DNA of 64,000 nucleotides, taken from contig OZ059900.1 of NCBI GenBank assembly GCA_964057225.1, positions 15,329,638 to 15,393,637 of the forward strand. Direction: 5' to 3'. Each line of letters opens with the position of its first letter. Position 1 is the first letter of the stretch. Shown here piece by piece: positions 38,279 through 51,100 of the stretch. The DNA is from Auanema rhodensis (taxonomy: Eukaryota > Nematoda > Chromadorea > Rhabditida > Rhabditidae). A model generated the notes under the pieces. It was not told the origin of the DNA. It saw only the letters and a program-made list of their open reading frames with translations, and ran no database searches. A program made the position numbers and the translations under genes.

Positions 38279-41200
38279 AACGAATTTCAGCGTGTTACAT
38301 ACTAAAATGAAGCATTTTACATGCTGAACACTAGAAAAATACAAAAACACAGTATTTCTCATGAGAAATATTTTATTATGCTGGAAAACCAGTTTTTGGA
38401 AATTTCGCTGTAAACAAGGTTTTGACTTACGATTTCATGTGTTCAAACTCATGCAATGTCAATGAAACCTAGCTCAAAATTGTTCCTACAACGTCTAGTT
38501 CCACTTTCACGACAAAAAAACAGGGGTTAGAAAATTAAGGAAATTAGCATATTCTGAGGGCACGCCCCTTATGGCTAATATTGATTAAATCGATTTTTGT
38601 TCATATGAGTCGTCAAATGAAACGAATTTCAGCGTGTTACATACTAAAATGAAGCATTTTACATGCTGAACACTAGAAAAATACAAAAACACAGTATTTC
38701 CCATGAGAAATATTTTATTATGCTGGAAAACCAGTTTTTGGAAATTTCGCTGTAAACAAGGTTTTGACTTACGATTTCATGTGTTCAAACTCATGCAATG
38801 TCAATGACACCTAGCTCAAAATTGTTCCTACAACGTCTAGTTCCACTTTCACGACAACAAAACAGGGGTTAGAAAATTAAGGAAATTAGCATATTCTGAG
38901 GGCACGCCCCTTATGGCTAATATTGATTAAATCGATTTTTGTTCATATGAGTCGTCAAATGCAACGAATTTCAGCGTGTTACATACTAAAATGAAGCATT
39001 TCACATGCTGAACACTAGAAAAATACAAAAACACAGTATTTCCCATGAGAAATATTTTATTATGCTGGAAAACCAGTTTTTGGAAATTTCGCTGTAAACA
39101 AGGTTTTGACTTACGATTTCATGTGTTCAAACTCATGCAATGTCAATGAAACCTAGCTCAAAATTGTTATTACAACGTCTAGTTCCACTTTCACGACAAA
39201 AAAACAGGGGTTAGAAAATTAAGGAAATTAGCATATTCTGAGGGCACGCCTCTTATGGCTAATATTGATTAAATCGATTTTTGTTCATATGAGTCGTCAA
39301 ATGCAACGAATTTCAGCATGTTACATACTAAAATGAAGCATTTTACATGCTGAACACTATAAAAATACAAAAACACAGTATTTCCCATGAGAAATATTTT
39401 ATTATGCTGGAAAACCAGTTTTTGGAAATTTCGCTGTAAACAAGGTTTTGACTTACGATTTCATGTGTTCAAACTCATGCAATGTCAATGAAACCTAGCT
39501 CAAAATTGTTCCTACAACGTCTAGTTCCACTTTCACGACAACAAAACAGGGGTTAGAAAATTAAGGAAATTAGCATATTCTGAGGGCACACCCCTTATGG
39601 CTAATATTGATTAAATCGATTTTGGTTCATATGAGTCGTCAAATGCAACGAATTTCAGCGTGTTACATACTAAAATGAAGCATTTCACATGCTGAACACT
39701 AGAAAAATACAAAAACACAGTATTTCCCATGAGAAATATTTTATTATGCTGGAAAACCAGTTTTTGGAAATTTCGCTGTAAACAAGGTTTTGACTTACGA
39801 TTTCATGTGTTCAAACTCATGCAATGTCAATGAAACCTAGCTCAAAATTGTTCGTACAACGTCTAGTTCCACTTTCACGACAAAAAAACAGGGGTTAGAA
39901 AATTAAGGAAATTAGCATATTCTGAGGGCACGCCCCTTATGGCTAATATTGATTAAATCGATTTTTGTTCATATGAGTCGTCAAATGCAATTAATTTCAG
40001 CGTGTTACATACTAAAATGAAGCATTTTACATGCTGAACACTATAAAAATACAAAAACACAGTATTTCCCATGAGAAATATTTTATTATGCTGGAAAACC
40101 AGTTTTTGGAAATTTCGCTGTAAACAAGGTTTTGACTTACGATTTCATGTGTTCAAACTCATGCAATGTCAATGAAACCTAGCTCAAAATTGTTCCTACA
40201 ACGTCTAGTTCCACTTTCACGACAAAAAAACAGTGGTTAGAAAATTAAGGAAATTAGCATATTCTGAGGGCACGCCCTTTATGGCTAATATTGATTAAAT
40301 CGATTTTTGTTCATATGAGTCGTCAAATGCAACGAATTTCAGCGTGTTACATACTAAAATGAAGCATTTTACATGCTGAACACTATAAAAATACAAAAAC
40401 ACAGTATTTCCCATGAGAAATATTTTATTATGCTGGAAAACCAGTTTTTGGAAATTTCGCTGTAAACAAGGTTTTGACTTACGATTTCATGTGTTCAAAC
40501 TCATGCAATGTCAATGAAACCTAGCTCAAAATTGTTCCTACAACGTCTAGTTCCACTTTCACGACAAAAAAAGAGGGGTTAGAAAATTAAGGAAATTAGC
40601 ATATTCTGAGGGCACGCCCTTTATGGCTAATATTGATTAAATCGATTTTTGTTCATATGAGTCGTCAAATGCAACGAATTTCAGCGTGTTACATACTAAA
40701 ATGAAACATTTTACATGCTGAACACTATAAAAATACAAAAACACAGTATTTCCCATGAGAAATATTTTATTATGCTGGAAAACCAGTTTTTGGAAATTTC
40801 GCTGTAAACAAGGTTTTGACTTACGATTTCATGTGTTCAAACTCATGCAATGTCAATGAAACCTAGCTCAAAATTGTTCCTACAACGTCTAGTTCCACTT
40901 TCACGACAAAAAAACAGTGGTTAGAAAATTAAGGAAATTAGCATATTCTGAGGGCACGCCCTTTATGGCTAATATTGATTAAATCGATTTTTGTTCATAT
41001 GAGTCGTCAAATGCAACGAATTTCAGCGTGTTACATACTAAAATGAAGCATTTTACATGCTGAACACTATAAAAATACAAAAACACAGTATTTCCCATGA
41101 GAAATATTTTATTATGCTGGAAAACCAGTTTTTGGAAATTTCGCTGTAAACAAGGTTTTGACTTACGATTTCATGTGTTCAAACTCATGCAATGTCAATG

Positions 41201-41698
41201 AAACCTAGCTCAAAATTGTTCCTACAACGTCTAGTTCCACTTTCACGACAAAAAAAGAGGGGTTAGAAAATTAAGGAAATTAGCATATTCTGAGGGCACG
41301 CCCTTTATGGCTAATATTGATTAAATCGATTTTTGTTCATATGAGTCGTCAAATGCAACGAATTTCAGCGTGTTACATACTAAAATGAAACATTTTACAT
41401 GCTGAACACTATAAAAATACAAAAACACAGTATTTCCCATGAGAAATATTTTATTATGCTGGAAAACCAGTTTTTGGAAATTTCGCTGTAAACAAGGTTT
41501 TGACTTACGATTTCATGTGTTCAAACTCATGCAATGTCAATGAAACCTAGCTCAAAATTGTTCGTACAACGTCTAGTTCCACTTTCACGACAAAAAAACA
41601 GGGGTTAGAAAATTAAGGAAATTAGCATATTCTGAGGGCACGCCCCTTATGGCTAATATTGATTAAATCGATTTTTGTTCATATGAATCGTCAAATGC
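38279..41698 (+). repeat. 10-monomer HOR unit ending at the inversion (3420 bp)
   Basis: Matches the preceding 9-monomer unit in order, with one monomer more: after the GAAACATTTT plus CAGTGGTT monomer, the AAAAGAGGGG type appears a second time (41015-41356). A private ATGACACCTA change lies near 38806. The unit ends in ATGAATCG near 41685, and the orientation switch follows 15 bp later. The array therefore flips just where a new HOR unit would have begun. Confidence 0.9.
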
Positions 41699-41711
41699 AA
41701 AGGGGCGTGCC
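41641..41711. other. Array orientation switch (inversion junction) with 51-bp spacer
   Basis: The forward array stops two bases into a new monomer (AA at 41699-41700). The next base, 41701, begins the reverse complement of monomer phase 291 and earlier (AGGGGCGTGCC). The forward copy of that phase ends at 41647. Positions 41648 (T) and 41700 (A) also pair, so the two arms are inverted repeats around a central spacer at 41649-41699. About one A is ambiguous between the two sides, so at most 1 bp of microhomology is visible. The innermost inverted monomers differ at three sites over 291 bp: GAAAC versus GAAGC, TTCGTAC versus TTTGTAC, and CAGGGG versus CAAGGG, left versus right in forward orientation. 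No foreign DNA lies at the junction. It could be a real rearrangement or an assembly join. Confidence 0.93.
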
Positions 41712-41991
41712 CTCAGAATATGCTAATTTCCTTAATTTTCTAACCCTTGTTTTTTTGTCGTGAAAGTGGAACTAGACGTTGTACAAACAATTTTGAGCTA
41801 GGTTTCATTGACATTGCATGAGTTTGAACACATGAAATCGTAAGTCAAAACCTTGTTTACAGCGAAATTTCCAAAAACTGGTTTTCCAGCATAATAAAAT
41901 ATTTCTCATGGGAAATACTGTGTTTTTGTATTTTTATAGTGTTCAGCATGTAAAATGCTTCATTTTAGTATGTAACACGCTGAAATTCGTT
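41701..41991 (-). repeat. Partial monomer at the inversion
   Basis: 291 bp, phases 291 down to 1 of the monomer read on the minus strand; phases 292-342 are missing. It has ACTATAAAAA, TTTGTAC and CAAGGG (forward orientation). The other members of this subtype in the inverted arm lie further out, for example at 45412-45752. It differs at three sites from the last forward monomer. Confidence 0.92.
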
Positions 41992-44043
41992 GCATTTGAC
42001 GACTCATATGAACAAAAATCGATTTAATCAATATTAGCCATAAGGGGCGTGCCCTCAGAATATGCTAATTTCCTTAATTTTCTAACCCCTGTTTTTTTGT
42101 CGTGAAAGTGGAACTAGACGTTGTACGAACAATTTTGAGCTAGGTTTTATTGACATTGCATGAGTTTGAACACATGAAATCGTAAGTCAAAACCTTGTTT
42201 ACAGCGAAATTTCCAAAAACTGGTTTTCCAGCATAATAAAATATTTCTCATGAGAAATACTGTGTTTTTGTATTTTTCTAGTGTTCAGCATGTAAAATGC
42301 TTCATTTTAGTATGTAACACGCTGAAATTCGTTGCATTTGACGACTCATATGAACAAAAATCGATTTAATCAATATTAGCCATAAGGGGCGTGCCCTCAG
42401 AATATGCTAATTTCCTTAATTTTCTAACCCCTGTTTTTTTGTCGTGAAAGTGGAACTAGACGTTGTACGAACAATTTTGAGCTAGGTTTCATTGACATTG
42501 CATGAGTTTGAACACATGAAATCGTAAGTCAAAACCTTGTTTACAGCGAAATTTCCAAAAACTGGTTTTCCAGCATAATAAAATATTTCTCATGGGAAAT
42601 ACTGTGTTTTTGTATTTTTATAGTGTTCAGCATGTAAAATGTTTCATTTTAGTATGTAACACGCTGAAATTCGTTGCATTTGACGACTCATATGAACAAA
42701 AATCGATTTAATCAATATTAGCCATAAAGGGCGTGCCCTCAGAATATGCTAATTTCCTTAATTTTCTAACCCCTCTTTTTTTGTCGTGAAAGTGGAACTA
42801 GACGTTGTAGGAACAATTTTGAGCTAGGTTTCATTGACATTGCATGAGTTTGAACACATGAAATCGTAAGTCAAAACCTTGTTTACAGCGAAATTTCCAA
42901 AAACTCGTTTTCCAGCATAATAAAATATTTCTCATGGGAAATACTGTGTTTTTGTATTTTTTTAGTGTTCAGCATGTAAAATGCTTCATTTTAGTATGTA
43001 ACACGCTGAAATTAATTGCATTTGACGACTCATATGAACAAAAATCGATTTAATCAATATTAGCCATAAGGGGCGTGCCCTCAGAATATGCTAATTTCCT
43101 TAATTTTCTAACCCCTGTTTTTTTGTCGTGAAAGTGGAACTAGACGTTGTACGAACAATTTTGAGCTAGGTTTCATTGACATTGCAGGAGTTTGAACACA
43201 TGAAATCATAAGTCAAAACCTTGTTTACAGCGAAATTTCCAAAAACTGGTTTTCCAGCATAATAAAATATTTCTCATGGGAAATACTGTGTTTTTGTATT
43301 TTTCTAGTGTTCAGCATGTGAAATGCTTCATTTTAGTATGTAACACGCTGAAATTCGTTGCATTTGACGACTCATATGAACAAAAATCGATTTAATCAAT
43401 ATTAGCCATAAGGGGCGTGCCCTCAGAATATGCTAATTTCCTTAATTTTCTAACCCCTGTTTTGTTGTCGTGAAAGTGGAACTAGACGTTGTAGGAACAA
43501 TTTTGAGCTAGGTTTCATTGACATTGCATGAGTTTGAACACATGAAATCGTAAGTCAAAACCTTGTTTACAGCGAAATTTCCAAAAACTGGTTTTCCAGC
43601 ATAATAAAATATTTCTCATGGGAAATACTGTGTTTTTGTATTTTTATAGTGTTCAGCATGTAAAATGCTTCATTTTAGTATGTAACACGCTGAAATTCGT
43701 TGCATTTGACGACTCATATGAACAAAAATCGATTTAATCAATATTAGCCATAAGAGGCGTGCCCTCAGAATATGCTAATTTCCTTAATTTTCTAACCCCT
43801 GTTTTTTTGTCGTGAAAGTGGAACTAGACGTTGTAGGAACAATTTTGAGCTAGGTTTCATTGACATTGCATGAGTTTGAACACATGAAATCGTAAGTCAA
43901 AACCTTGTTTACAGCGAAATTTCCAAAAACTGGTTTTCCAGCATAATAAAATATTTCTCATGGGAAATACTGTGTTTTTGTATTTTTCTAGTGTTCAGCA
44001 TGTGAAATGCTTCATTTTAGTATGTAACACGCTGAAATTCGTT
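41992..44043 (-). repeat. Inverted copy of the 35.2-41.7 kb HOR order (six monomers)
   Basis: Read outward from the junction: a monomer with the 18-bp palindrome; GAAACATTTT with GTTCGTAC; a mosaic monomer (42676-43017) joining AATTAATTTC, AACGAGTTT, AAAAGAGGGG and CCTTTATGG; CATTTCAC with GTTCGTAC; ACTATAAAAA with AACAAAAC; and CATTTCAC with GCCTCTTATG. In forward orientation this is types 3, 4, 5, 6/7, 9, 1 of the 9-monomer unit at 35201, in order. The adjacent arms therefore carry the same HOR family in opposite directions. It is a shorter version lacking one or two monomers. Confidence 0.85.
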
Positions 44044-47000
44044 GCATTTGACGACTCATATGAACAAAAATCGATTTAATCAATATTAGCCATAAGGGGC
44101 GTGCCCTCAGAATATGCTAATTTCCTTAATTTTCTAACCCCTGTTTTTTTGTCGTGAAAGTGGAACTAGACGTTGTACGAACAATTTCGAGCTAGGTTTC
44201 ATTGACATTGCAGGAGTTTGAACACATGAAATCATAAGTCAAAACCTTGTTTACAGCGAAATTTCCAAAAACTGGTTTTCCAGCATAATAAAATATTTCT
44301 CATGGGAAATACTGTGTTTTTGTATTTTTCTAGTGTTCAGCATGTGAAATGCTTCATTTTAGTATGTAACACGCTGAAATTCGTTGCATTTGACGACTCA
44401 TATGAACAAAAATCGATTTAATCAATATTAGCCATAAGGGGCGTGCCCTCAGAATATGCTAATTTCCTTAATTTTCTAACCCCTGTTTTGTTGTCGTGAA
44501 AGTGGAACTAGACGTTGTAGGAACAATTTTGAGCTAGGTTTCATTGACATTGCATGAGTTTGAACACATGAAATCGTAAGTCAAAACCTTGTTTACAGCG
44601 AAATTTCCAAAAACTGGTTTTCCAGCATAATAAAATATTTCTCATGGGAAATACTGTGTTTTTGTATTTTTATAGTGTTCAGCATGTAAAATGCTTCATT
44701 TTAGTATGTAACACGCTGAAATTCGTTGCATTTGACGACTCATATGAACAAAAATCGATTTAATCAATATTAGCCATAAGGGGCGTGCCCTCAGAATATG
44801 CTAATTTCCTTAATTTTCTAACCCCTGTTTTTTTGTCGTGAAAGTGGAACTAGACGTTGTACAAACAATTTCGAGCTAAGTTTCATTGACATTGCATGAG
44901 TTTGAACACATGAAATCGTAAGTCAAAACCTTGTTTACAGCGAAATTTCCAAAAACTGGTTTTCCAGCATAATAAAATATTTCTCATGGGAAATACTGTG
45001 TTTTTGTATTTTTCTAGTGTTCAGCATGTAAAATGCTTCATTTTAGTATGTAACACGCTGAAATTCGTTGCATTTGACGACTCATATGAACAAAAATCGA
45101 TTTAATCAATATTAGCCATAAGGGGCGTGCCCTCAGAATATGCTAATTTCCTTAATTTTCTAACCCCTGTTTTTTTGTCGTGAAAGTGGAACTAGACGTT
45201 GTAGGAACAATTTTGAGCTAGGTTTCATTGACATTGCATGAGTTTGAACACATGAAATCGTAAGTCAAAACCTTGTTTACAGCGAAATTTCCAAAAACTG
45301 GTTTTCCAGCATAATAAAATATTTCTCATGGGAAATACTGTGTTTTTGTATTTTTATAGTGTTCAGCATGTAAAATGCTTCATTTTAGTATGTAACACGC
45401 TGAAATTCGTTGCATTTGACGACTCATATGAACAAAAATCGATTTAATCAATATTAGCCATAAGGGGCGTGCCCTCAGAATATGCTAATTTCCTTAATTT
45501 TCTAACCCTTGTTTTTTTGTCGTGAAAGTGGAACTAGACGTTGTACAAACAATTTTGAGCTAGGTTTCATTGACATTGCATGAGTTTGAACACATGAAAT
45601 CGTAAGTCAAAACCTTGTTTACAGCGAAATTTCCAAAAACTGGTTTTCCAGCATAATAAAATATTTCTCATGGGAAATACTGTGTTTTTGTTTTTTCTAG
45701 TGTTCAGCATATAAAATGCTTCATTTTAGTATGTAACACGCTGAAATTCGTTGCATTTGACGACTCATATGAACAAAAATCGATTTAATCAATATTAGCC
45801 ATAAGGGGCGTGCCCTCAGAATATGCTAATTTCCTTAATTTTCTAACCCTTGTTTTTTTGTCGTGAAAGTGGAACTAGACGTTGTACAAACAATTTTGAG
45901 CTAGGTTTCATTGACATTGCATGAGTTTGAACACATGAAATCGTAAGTCAAAACCTTGTTTACAGCGAAATTTCCAAAAACTGGTTTTCCAGCATGATAA
46001 AATATTTCTCATGGGAAATACTGTGTTTTTGTATTTTTCTAGTGTTCAGCATGTAAAATGCTTCATTTTAGTATGTAACACGCTGAAATTCGTTGCATTT
46101 GACGACTCATATGAACAAAAATCGATTTAATCAATATTAGCCATAAGGGGCGTGCCCTCAGAATATGCTAATTTCCTTAATTTTCTAACCCCTGTTTTTT
46201 TGTCGTGAAAGTGGAACTAGACGTTGTACGAACAATTTTGAGCTACGTTTCATTGACATTGCATGAGTTTGAACACATGAAATCGTAAGTCAAAACCTTG
46301 TTTACAGCGAAATTTCCAAAAACTGGTTTTCCAGCATAATAAAATATTTCTCATGGGAAATACTGTGTTTTTGTTTTTTCTAGTGTTCAGCATATAAAAT
46401 GCTTCATTTTAGTATGTAACACGCTGAAATTCGTTGCATTTGACGACTCATATGAACAAAAATCGATTTAATCAATATTAGCCATAAGGGGCGTGCCCTC
46501 AGAATATGCTAATTTCCTTAATTTTCTAACCCTTGTTTTTTTGTCGTGAAAGTGGAACTAGACGTTGTACAAACAATTTTGAGCTAGGTTTCATTGACAT
46601 TGCATGAGTTTGAACACATGAAATCGTAAGTCAAAACCTTGTTTACAGCGAAATTTCCAAAAACTGGTTTTCCAGCATGATAAAATATTTCTCATGGGAA
46701 ATACTGTGTTTTTGTATTTTTCTAGTGTTCAGCATGTAAAATGCTTCATTTTAGTATGTAACACGCTGAAATTCGTTGCATTTGACGACTCATATGAACA
46801 AAAATCGATTTAATCAATATTAGCCATAAGGGGCGTGCCCTCAGAATATGCTAATTTCCTTAATTTTCTAACCCCTGTTTTTTTGTCGTGAAAGTGGAAC
46901 TAGACGTTGTACGAACAATTTTGAGCTACGTTTCATTGACATTGCATGAGTTTGAACACATGAAATCGTAAGTCAAAACCTTGTTTACAGCGAAATTTCC

Positions 47001-48144
47001 AAAAACTGGTTTTCCAGCATAATAAAATATTTCTCATGGGAAATACTGTGTTTTTGTTTTTTTCTAGTGTTCAGCATGTAAAATGCTCCATTTTAGTATG
47101 TAACACGCTGAAACTCGTTGCATTTGACGACTCATATGAACAAAAATCGATTTAATCAATATTAGCCATAAGGGGCGTGCCCTCAGATTATGCTAATTTC
47201 CTTAATTTTCTAACCCCTGTTTTTTGTCGTGAAAGTGGAACTAGACGTTGTACGAACAATTTCGAGCTAGGTTTCATTGACATTGCAGGAGTTTGAACAC
47301 ATGAAATCATAAGTCAAAACCTTGTTTACAGCGAAATTTCCAAAAACTGGTTTTCCAGCATAATAAAATATTTCTCATGGGAAATACTGTGTTTTTGTAT
47401 TTTTCTAGTGTTCAGCATGTGAAATGCTTCATTTTAGTATGTAACACGCTGAAATTCGTTGCATTTGACGACTCATATGAACAAAAATCGATTTAATCAA
47501 TATTAGCCATAAGGGGCGTGCCCTCAGAATATGCTAATTTCCTTAATTTTCTAACCCCTGTTTTGTTGTCGTGAAAGTGGAACTAGACGTTGTAGGAACA
47601 ATTTTGAGCTAGGTTTCATTGACATTGCATGAGTTTGAACACATGAAATCGTAAGTCAAAACCTTGTTTACAGCGAAATTTCCAAAAACTGGTTTTCCAG
47701 CATAATAAAATATTTCTCATGGGAAATACTGTGTTTTTGTATTTTTATAGTGTTCAGCATGTAAAATGCTTCATTTTAGTATGTAACACGCTGAAATTCG
47801 TTGCATTTGACGACTCATATGAACAAAAATCGATTTAATCAATATTAGCCATAAGGGGCGTGCCCTCAGAATATGCTAATTTCCTTAATTTTCTAACCCC
47901 TGTTTTTTTGTCGTGAAAGTGGAACTAGACGTTGTACAAACAATTTCGAGCTAAGTTTCATTGACATTGCATGAGTTTGAACACATGAAATCGTAAGTCA
48001 AAACCTTGTTTACAGCGAAATTTCCAAAAACTGGTTTTCCAGCATAATAAAATATTTCTCATGGGAAATACTGTGTTTTTGTATTTTTCTAGTGTTCAGC
48101 ATGTAAAATGCTTCATTTTAGTATGTAACACGCTGAAATTCGTT
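44044..48144 (-). repeat. 9-monomer-offset repeat in the inverted arm
   Basis: The three monomers 44044-45069 and the three at 47120-48144 share the same plus-strand marks in order: CAGGAGTTTG with AAATCATAAG; TTTTGTTGTCG with GTAGGAACAA; and GTACAAACAATTTCGAGC. The offset is about 3076 bp. Between them, 45412-46094 and 46095-46777 form a tandem two-monomer repeat (TTTTGTTTTTTCTAG and CAGCATATAA, then CAGCATGATAA) with a ~683-bp offset. A private CAGATTATGC change lies near 47185. Confidence 0.82.
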
Positions 48145-51100
48145 GCATTTGACGACTCATATGAACAAAAATCGATTTAATCAATATTAGCCATAAGGGG
48201 CGTGCCCTCAGAATATGCTAATTTCCTTAATTTTCTAACCCCTGTTTTTTTGTCGTGAAAGTGGAACTAGACGTTGTACAAACAATTTTGAGCTAGGTTT
48301 CATTGACATTGCATGAGTTTGAACACATGAAATCGTAAGTCAAAACCTTGTTTACAGCGAAATTTCCAAAAACTGGTTTTCCAGCATGATAAAATATTTC
48401 TCATGGGAAATACTGTGTTTTTGTATTTTTCTAGTGTTCAGCATGTAAAATACTTCATTTTAGTATGTAACACGCTGAAATTCGTTGCATTTGACGACTC
48501 ATATGAACAAAAATCGATTTAATCAATATTAGCCATAAGGGGCGTGCCCTCATAATATGCTAATTTCCTTAATTTTCTAACCCCTGTTTTTTTGTCGTGA
48601 AAGTGGAACTAGACGTTGTACGAACAATTTTGAGCTAGGTTTCATTGACATTGCATGAGTTTGAACACATGAAATCGTAAGTCAAAACCTTGTTTACAGC
48701 GAAATTTCCAAAAACTGGTTTTCCAGCATAATAAAATATTTCTCATGGGAAATACTGTGTTTTTGTTTTTTTCTAGTGTTCAGCATATAAAATGCTTCAT
48801 TTTAGTATGTAACACGCTGAAATTCGTTGCATTTGACGACTCATATGAACAAAAATCGATTTAATCAATATTAGCCATAAGGGGCGTGCCCTCAGAATAT
48901 GCTAATTTCCTTAATTTTCTAACCCTTGTTTTTTTGTCGTGAAAGTGGAACTAGACGTTGTACAAACAATTTTGAGCTAGGTTTCATTGACATTGCATGA
49001 GTTTGAACACATGAAATCGTAAGTCAAAACCTTGTTTACAGCGAAATTTCCAAAAACTGGTTTTCCAGCATAATAAAATATTTCTCATGGGAAATACTGT
49101 GTTTTTGTTTTTTTCTAGTGTTCAGCATATAAAATGCTTCATTTTAGTATGTAACACGCTGAAATTTGTTGCATTTGACGACTCATATGAACAAAAATCG
49201 ATTTAATCAATATTAGCCATAAGGGGCGTGCCCTCAGAATATGCTAATTTCCTTAATTTTCTAACCCTTGTTTTTTTGTCGTGAAAGTGGAACTAGACGT
49301 TGTACAAACAATTTTGAGCTAGGTTTCATTGACATTGCATGAGTTTGAACACATGAAATCGTAAGTCAAAACCTTGTTTACAGCGAAATTTCCAAAAACT
49401 GGTTTTCCAGCATGATAAAATATTTCTCATGGGAAATACTGTGTTTTTGTATTTTTCTAGTGTTCAGCATGTAAAATGCTTCATTTTAGTATGTAACACG
49501 CTGAAATTCGTTGCATTTGACGACTCATATGAACAAAAATCGATTTAATCAATATTAGCCATAAGGGGCGTGCCCTCAGAATATGCTAATTTCCTTAATT
49601 TTCTAACCCCTGTTTTTTTGTCGTGAAAGTGGAACTAGACGTTGTACGAACAATTTTGAGCTACGTTTCATTGACATTGCATGAGTTTGAACACATGAAA
49701 TCGTAAGTCAAAACCTTGTTTACAGCGAAATTTCCAAAAACTGGTTTTCCAGCATAATAAAATATTTCTCATGGGAAATACTGTGTTTTTGTATTTTTCT
49801 AGTGTTCAGCATGTAAAATGCTTCATTTTAGTATGTAACACGCTGAAATTCGTTGCATTTGACGACTCATATGAACAAAAATCGATTTAATCAATATTAG
49901 CCATAAGGGGCGTGCCCTCAGAATATGCTAATTTCCTTAATTTTCTAACCCCTGTTTTTTTGTCGTGAAAGTGGAACTAGACGTTGTACAAACAATTTCG
50001 AGCTAAGTTTCATTGACATTGCATGAGTTTGAACACATGAAATCGTAAGTCAAAACCTTGTTTACAGCGAAATTTCCAAAAACTGGTTTTCCAGCATAAT
50101 AAAATATTTCTCATGGGAAATACTGTGTTTTTGTATTTTTCTAGTGTTCAGCATGTAAAATGCTTCATTTTAGTATGTAACACGCTGAAATTCGTTGCAT
50201 TTGACGACTCATATGAACAAAAATCGATTTAATCAATATTAGCCATAAGGGGCGTGCCCTCAGAATATGCTAATTTCCTTAATTTTCTAACCCCTGTTTT
50301 TTTGTCGTGAAAGTGGAACTAGACGTTGTACAAACAATTTTGAGCTAGGTTTCATTGACATTGCATGAGTTTGAACACATGAAATCGTAAGTCAAAACCT
50401 TGTTTACAGCGAAATTTCCAAAAACTGGTTTTCCAGCATGATAAAATATTTCTCATGGGAAATACTGTGTTTTTGTATTTTTCTAGTGTTCAGCATGTAA
50501 AATACTTCATTTTAGTATGTAACACGCTGAAATTCGTTGCATTTGACGACTCATATGAACAAAAATCGATTTAATCAATATTAGCCATAAGGGGCGTGCC
50601 CTCAGAATATGCTAATTTCCTTAATTTTCTAACCCCTGTTTTTTTGTCGTGAAAGTGGAACTAGACGTTGTACAAACAATTTTGAGCTAGGTTTCATTGA
50701 CATTGCATGAGTTTGAACACATGAAATCGTAAGTCAAAACCTTGTTTACAGCGAAATTTCCAAAAACTGGTTTTCCAGCATAATAAAATATTTCTCATGA
50801 GAAATACTGTGTTTTTGTATTTTTCTAGTGTTCAGCATGTAAAATGCTTCATTTTAGTATGTAACACGCTGAAATTCGTTGCATTTGACGACTCATATGA
50901 ACAAAAATCGATTTAATCAATATTAGCCATAAGGGGCGTGCCCTCATAATATGCTAATTTCCTTAATTTTCTAACCCCTGTTTTTTTGTCGTGAAAGTGG
51001 AACTAGACGTTGTACGAACAATTTTGAGCTAGGTTTCATTGACATTGCATGAGTTTGAACACATGAAATCGTAAGTCAAAACCTTGTTTACAGCGAAATT

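Larger units (their letters stand above)
1..41698 (+). repeat. Satellite array, forward arm, 122 monomers of ~342 bp
   Basis: Head-to-tail tandem repeat with no interruption. Taking the monomer start as AACGAATTTC, successive starts are 1, 343, 684, 1026, 1368, 1710 and so on to 41357, always 340-342 bp apart, which gives 122 complete copies. Most are 342 bp. The 341-bp forms come mainly from a 7-to-6 A-run contraction (phase 235-241) or a one-base loss in GGAAAACC (phase 105-112). The monomer at 3077 is 340 bp. Neighbours differ at a handful of recurring sites, so monomers can be typed and ordered. Stops occur in all six frames of the monomer, so nothing is coding although 342 is a multiple of three. 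The 342-bp length is close to two nucleosome repeats, as in many eukaryotic satellites. A centromeric or heterochromatic role is inferred from repeat structure alone. The array continues beyond the left edge. Confidence 0.98.

Noticed and set aside
41701-41991. Junction as a perfect fold-back artefact of one read
   Set aside because: The arms differ at three sites in the first 291 bp and their HOR types are out of register. A misassembly between two real loci remains possible.
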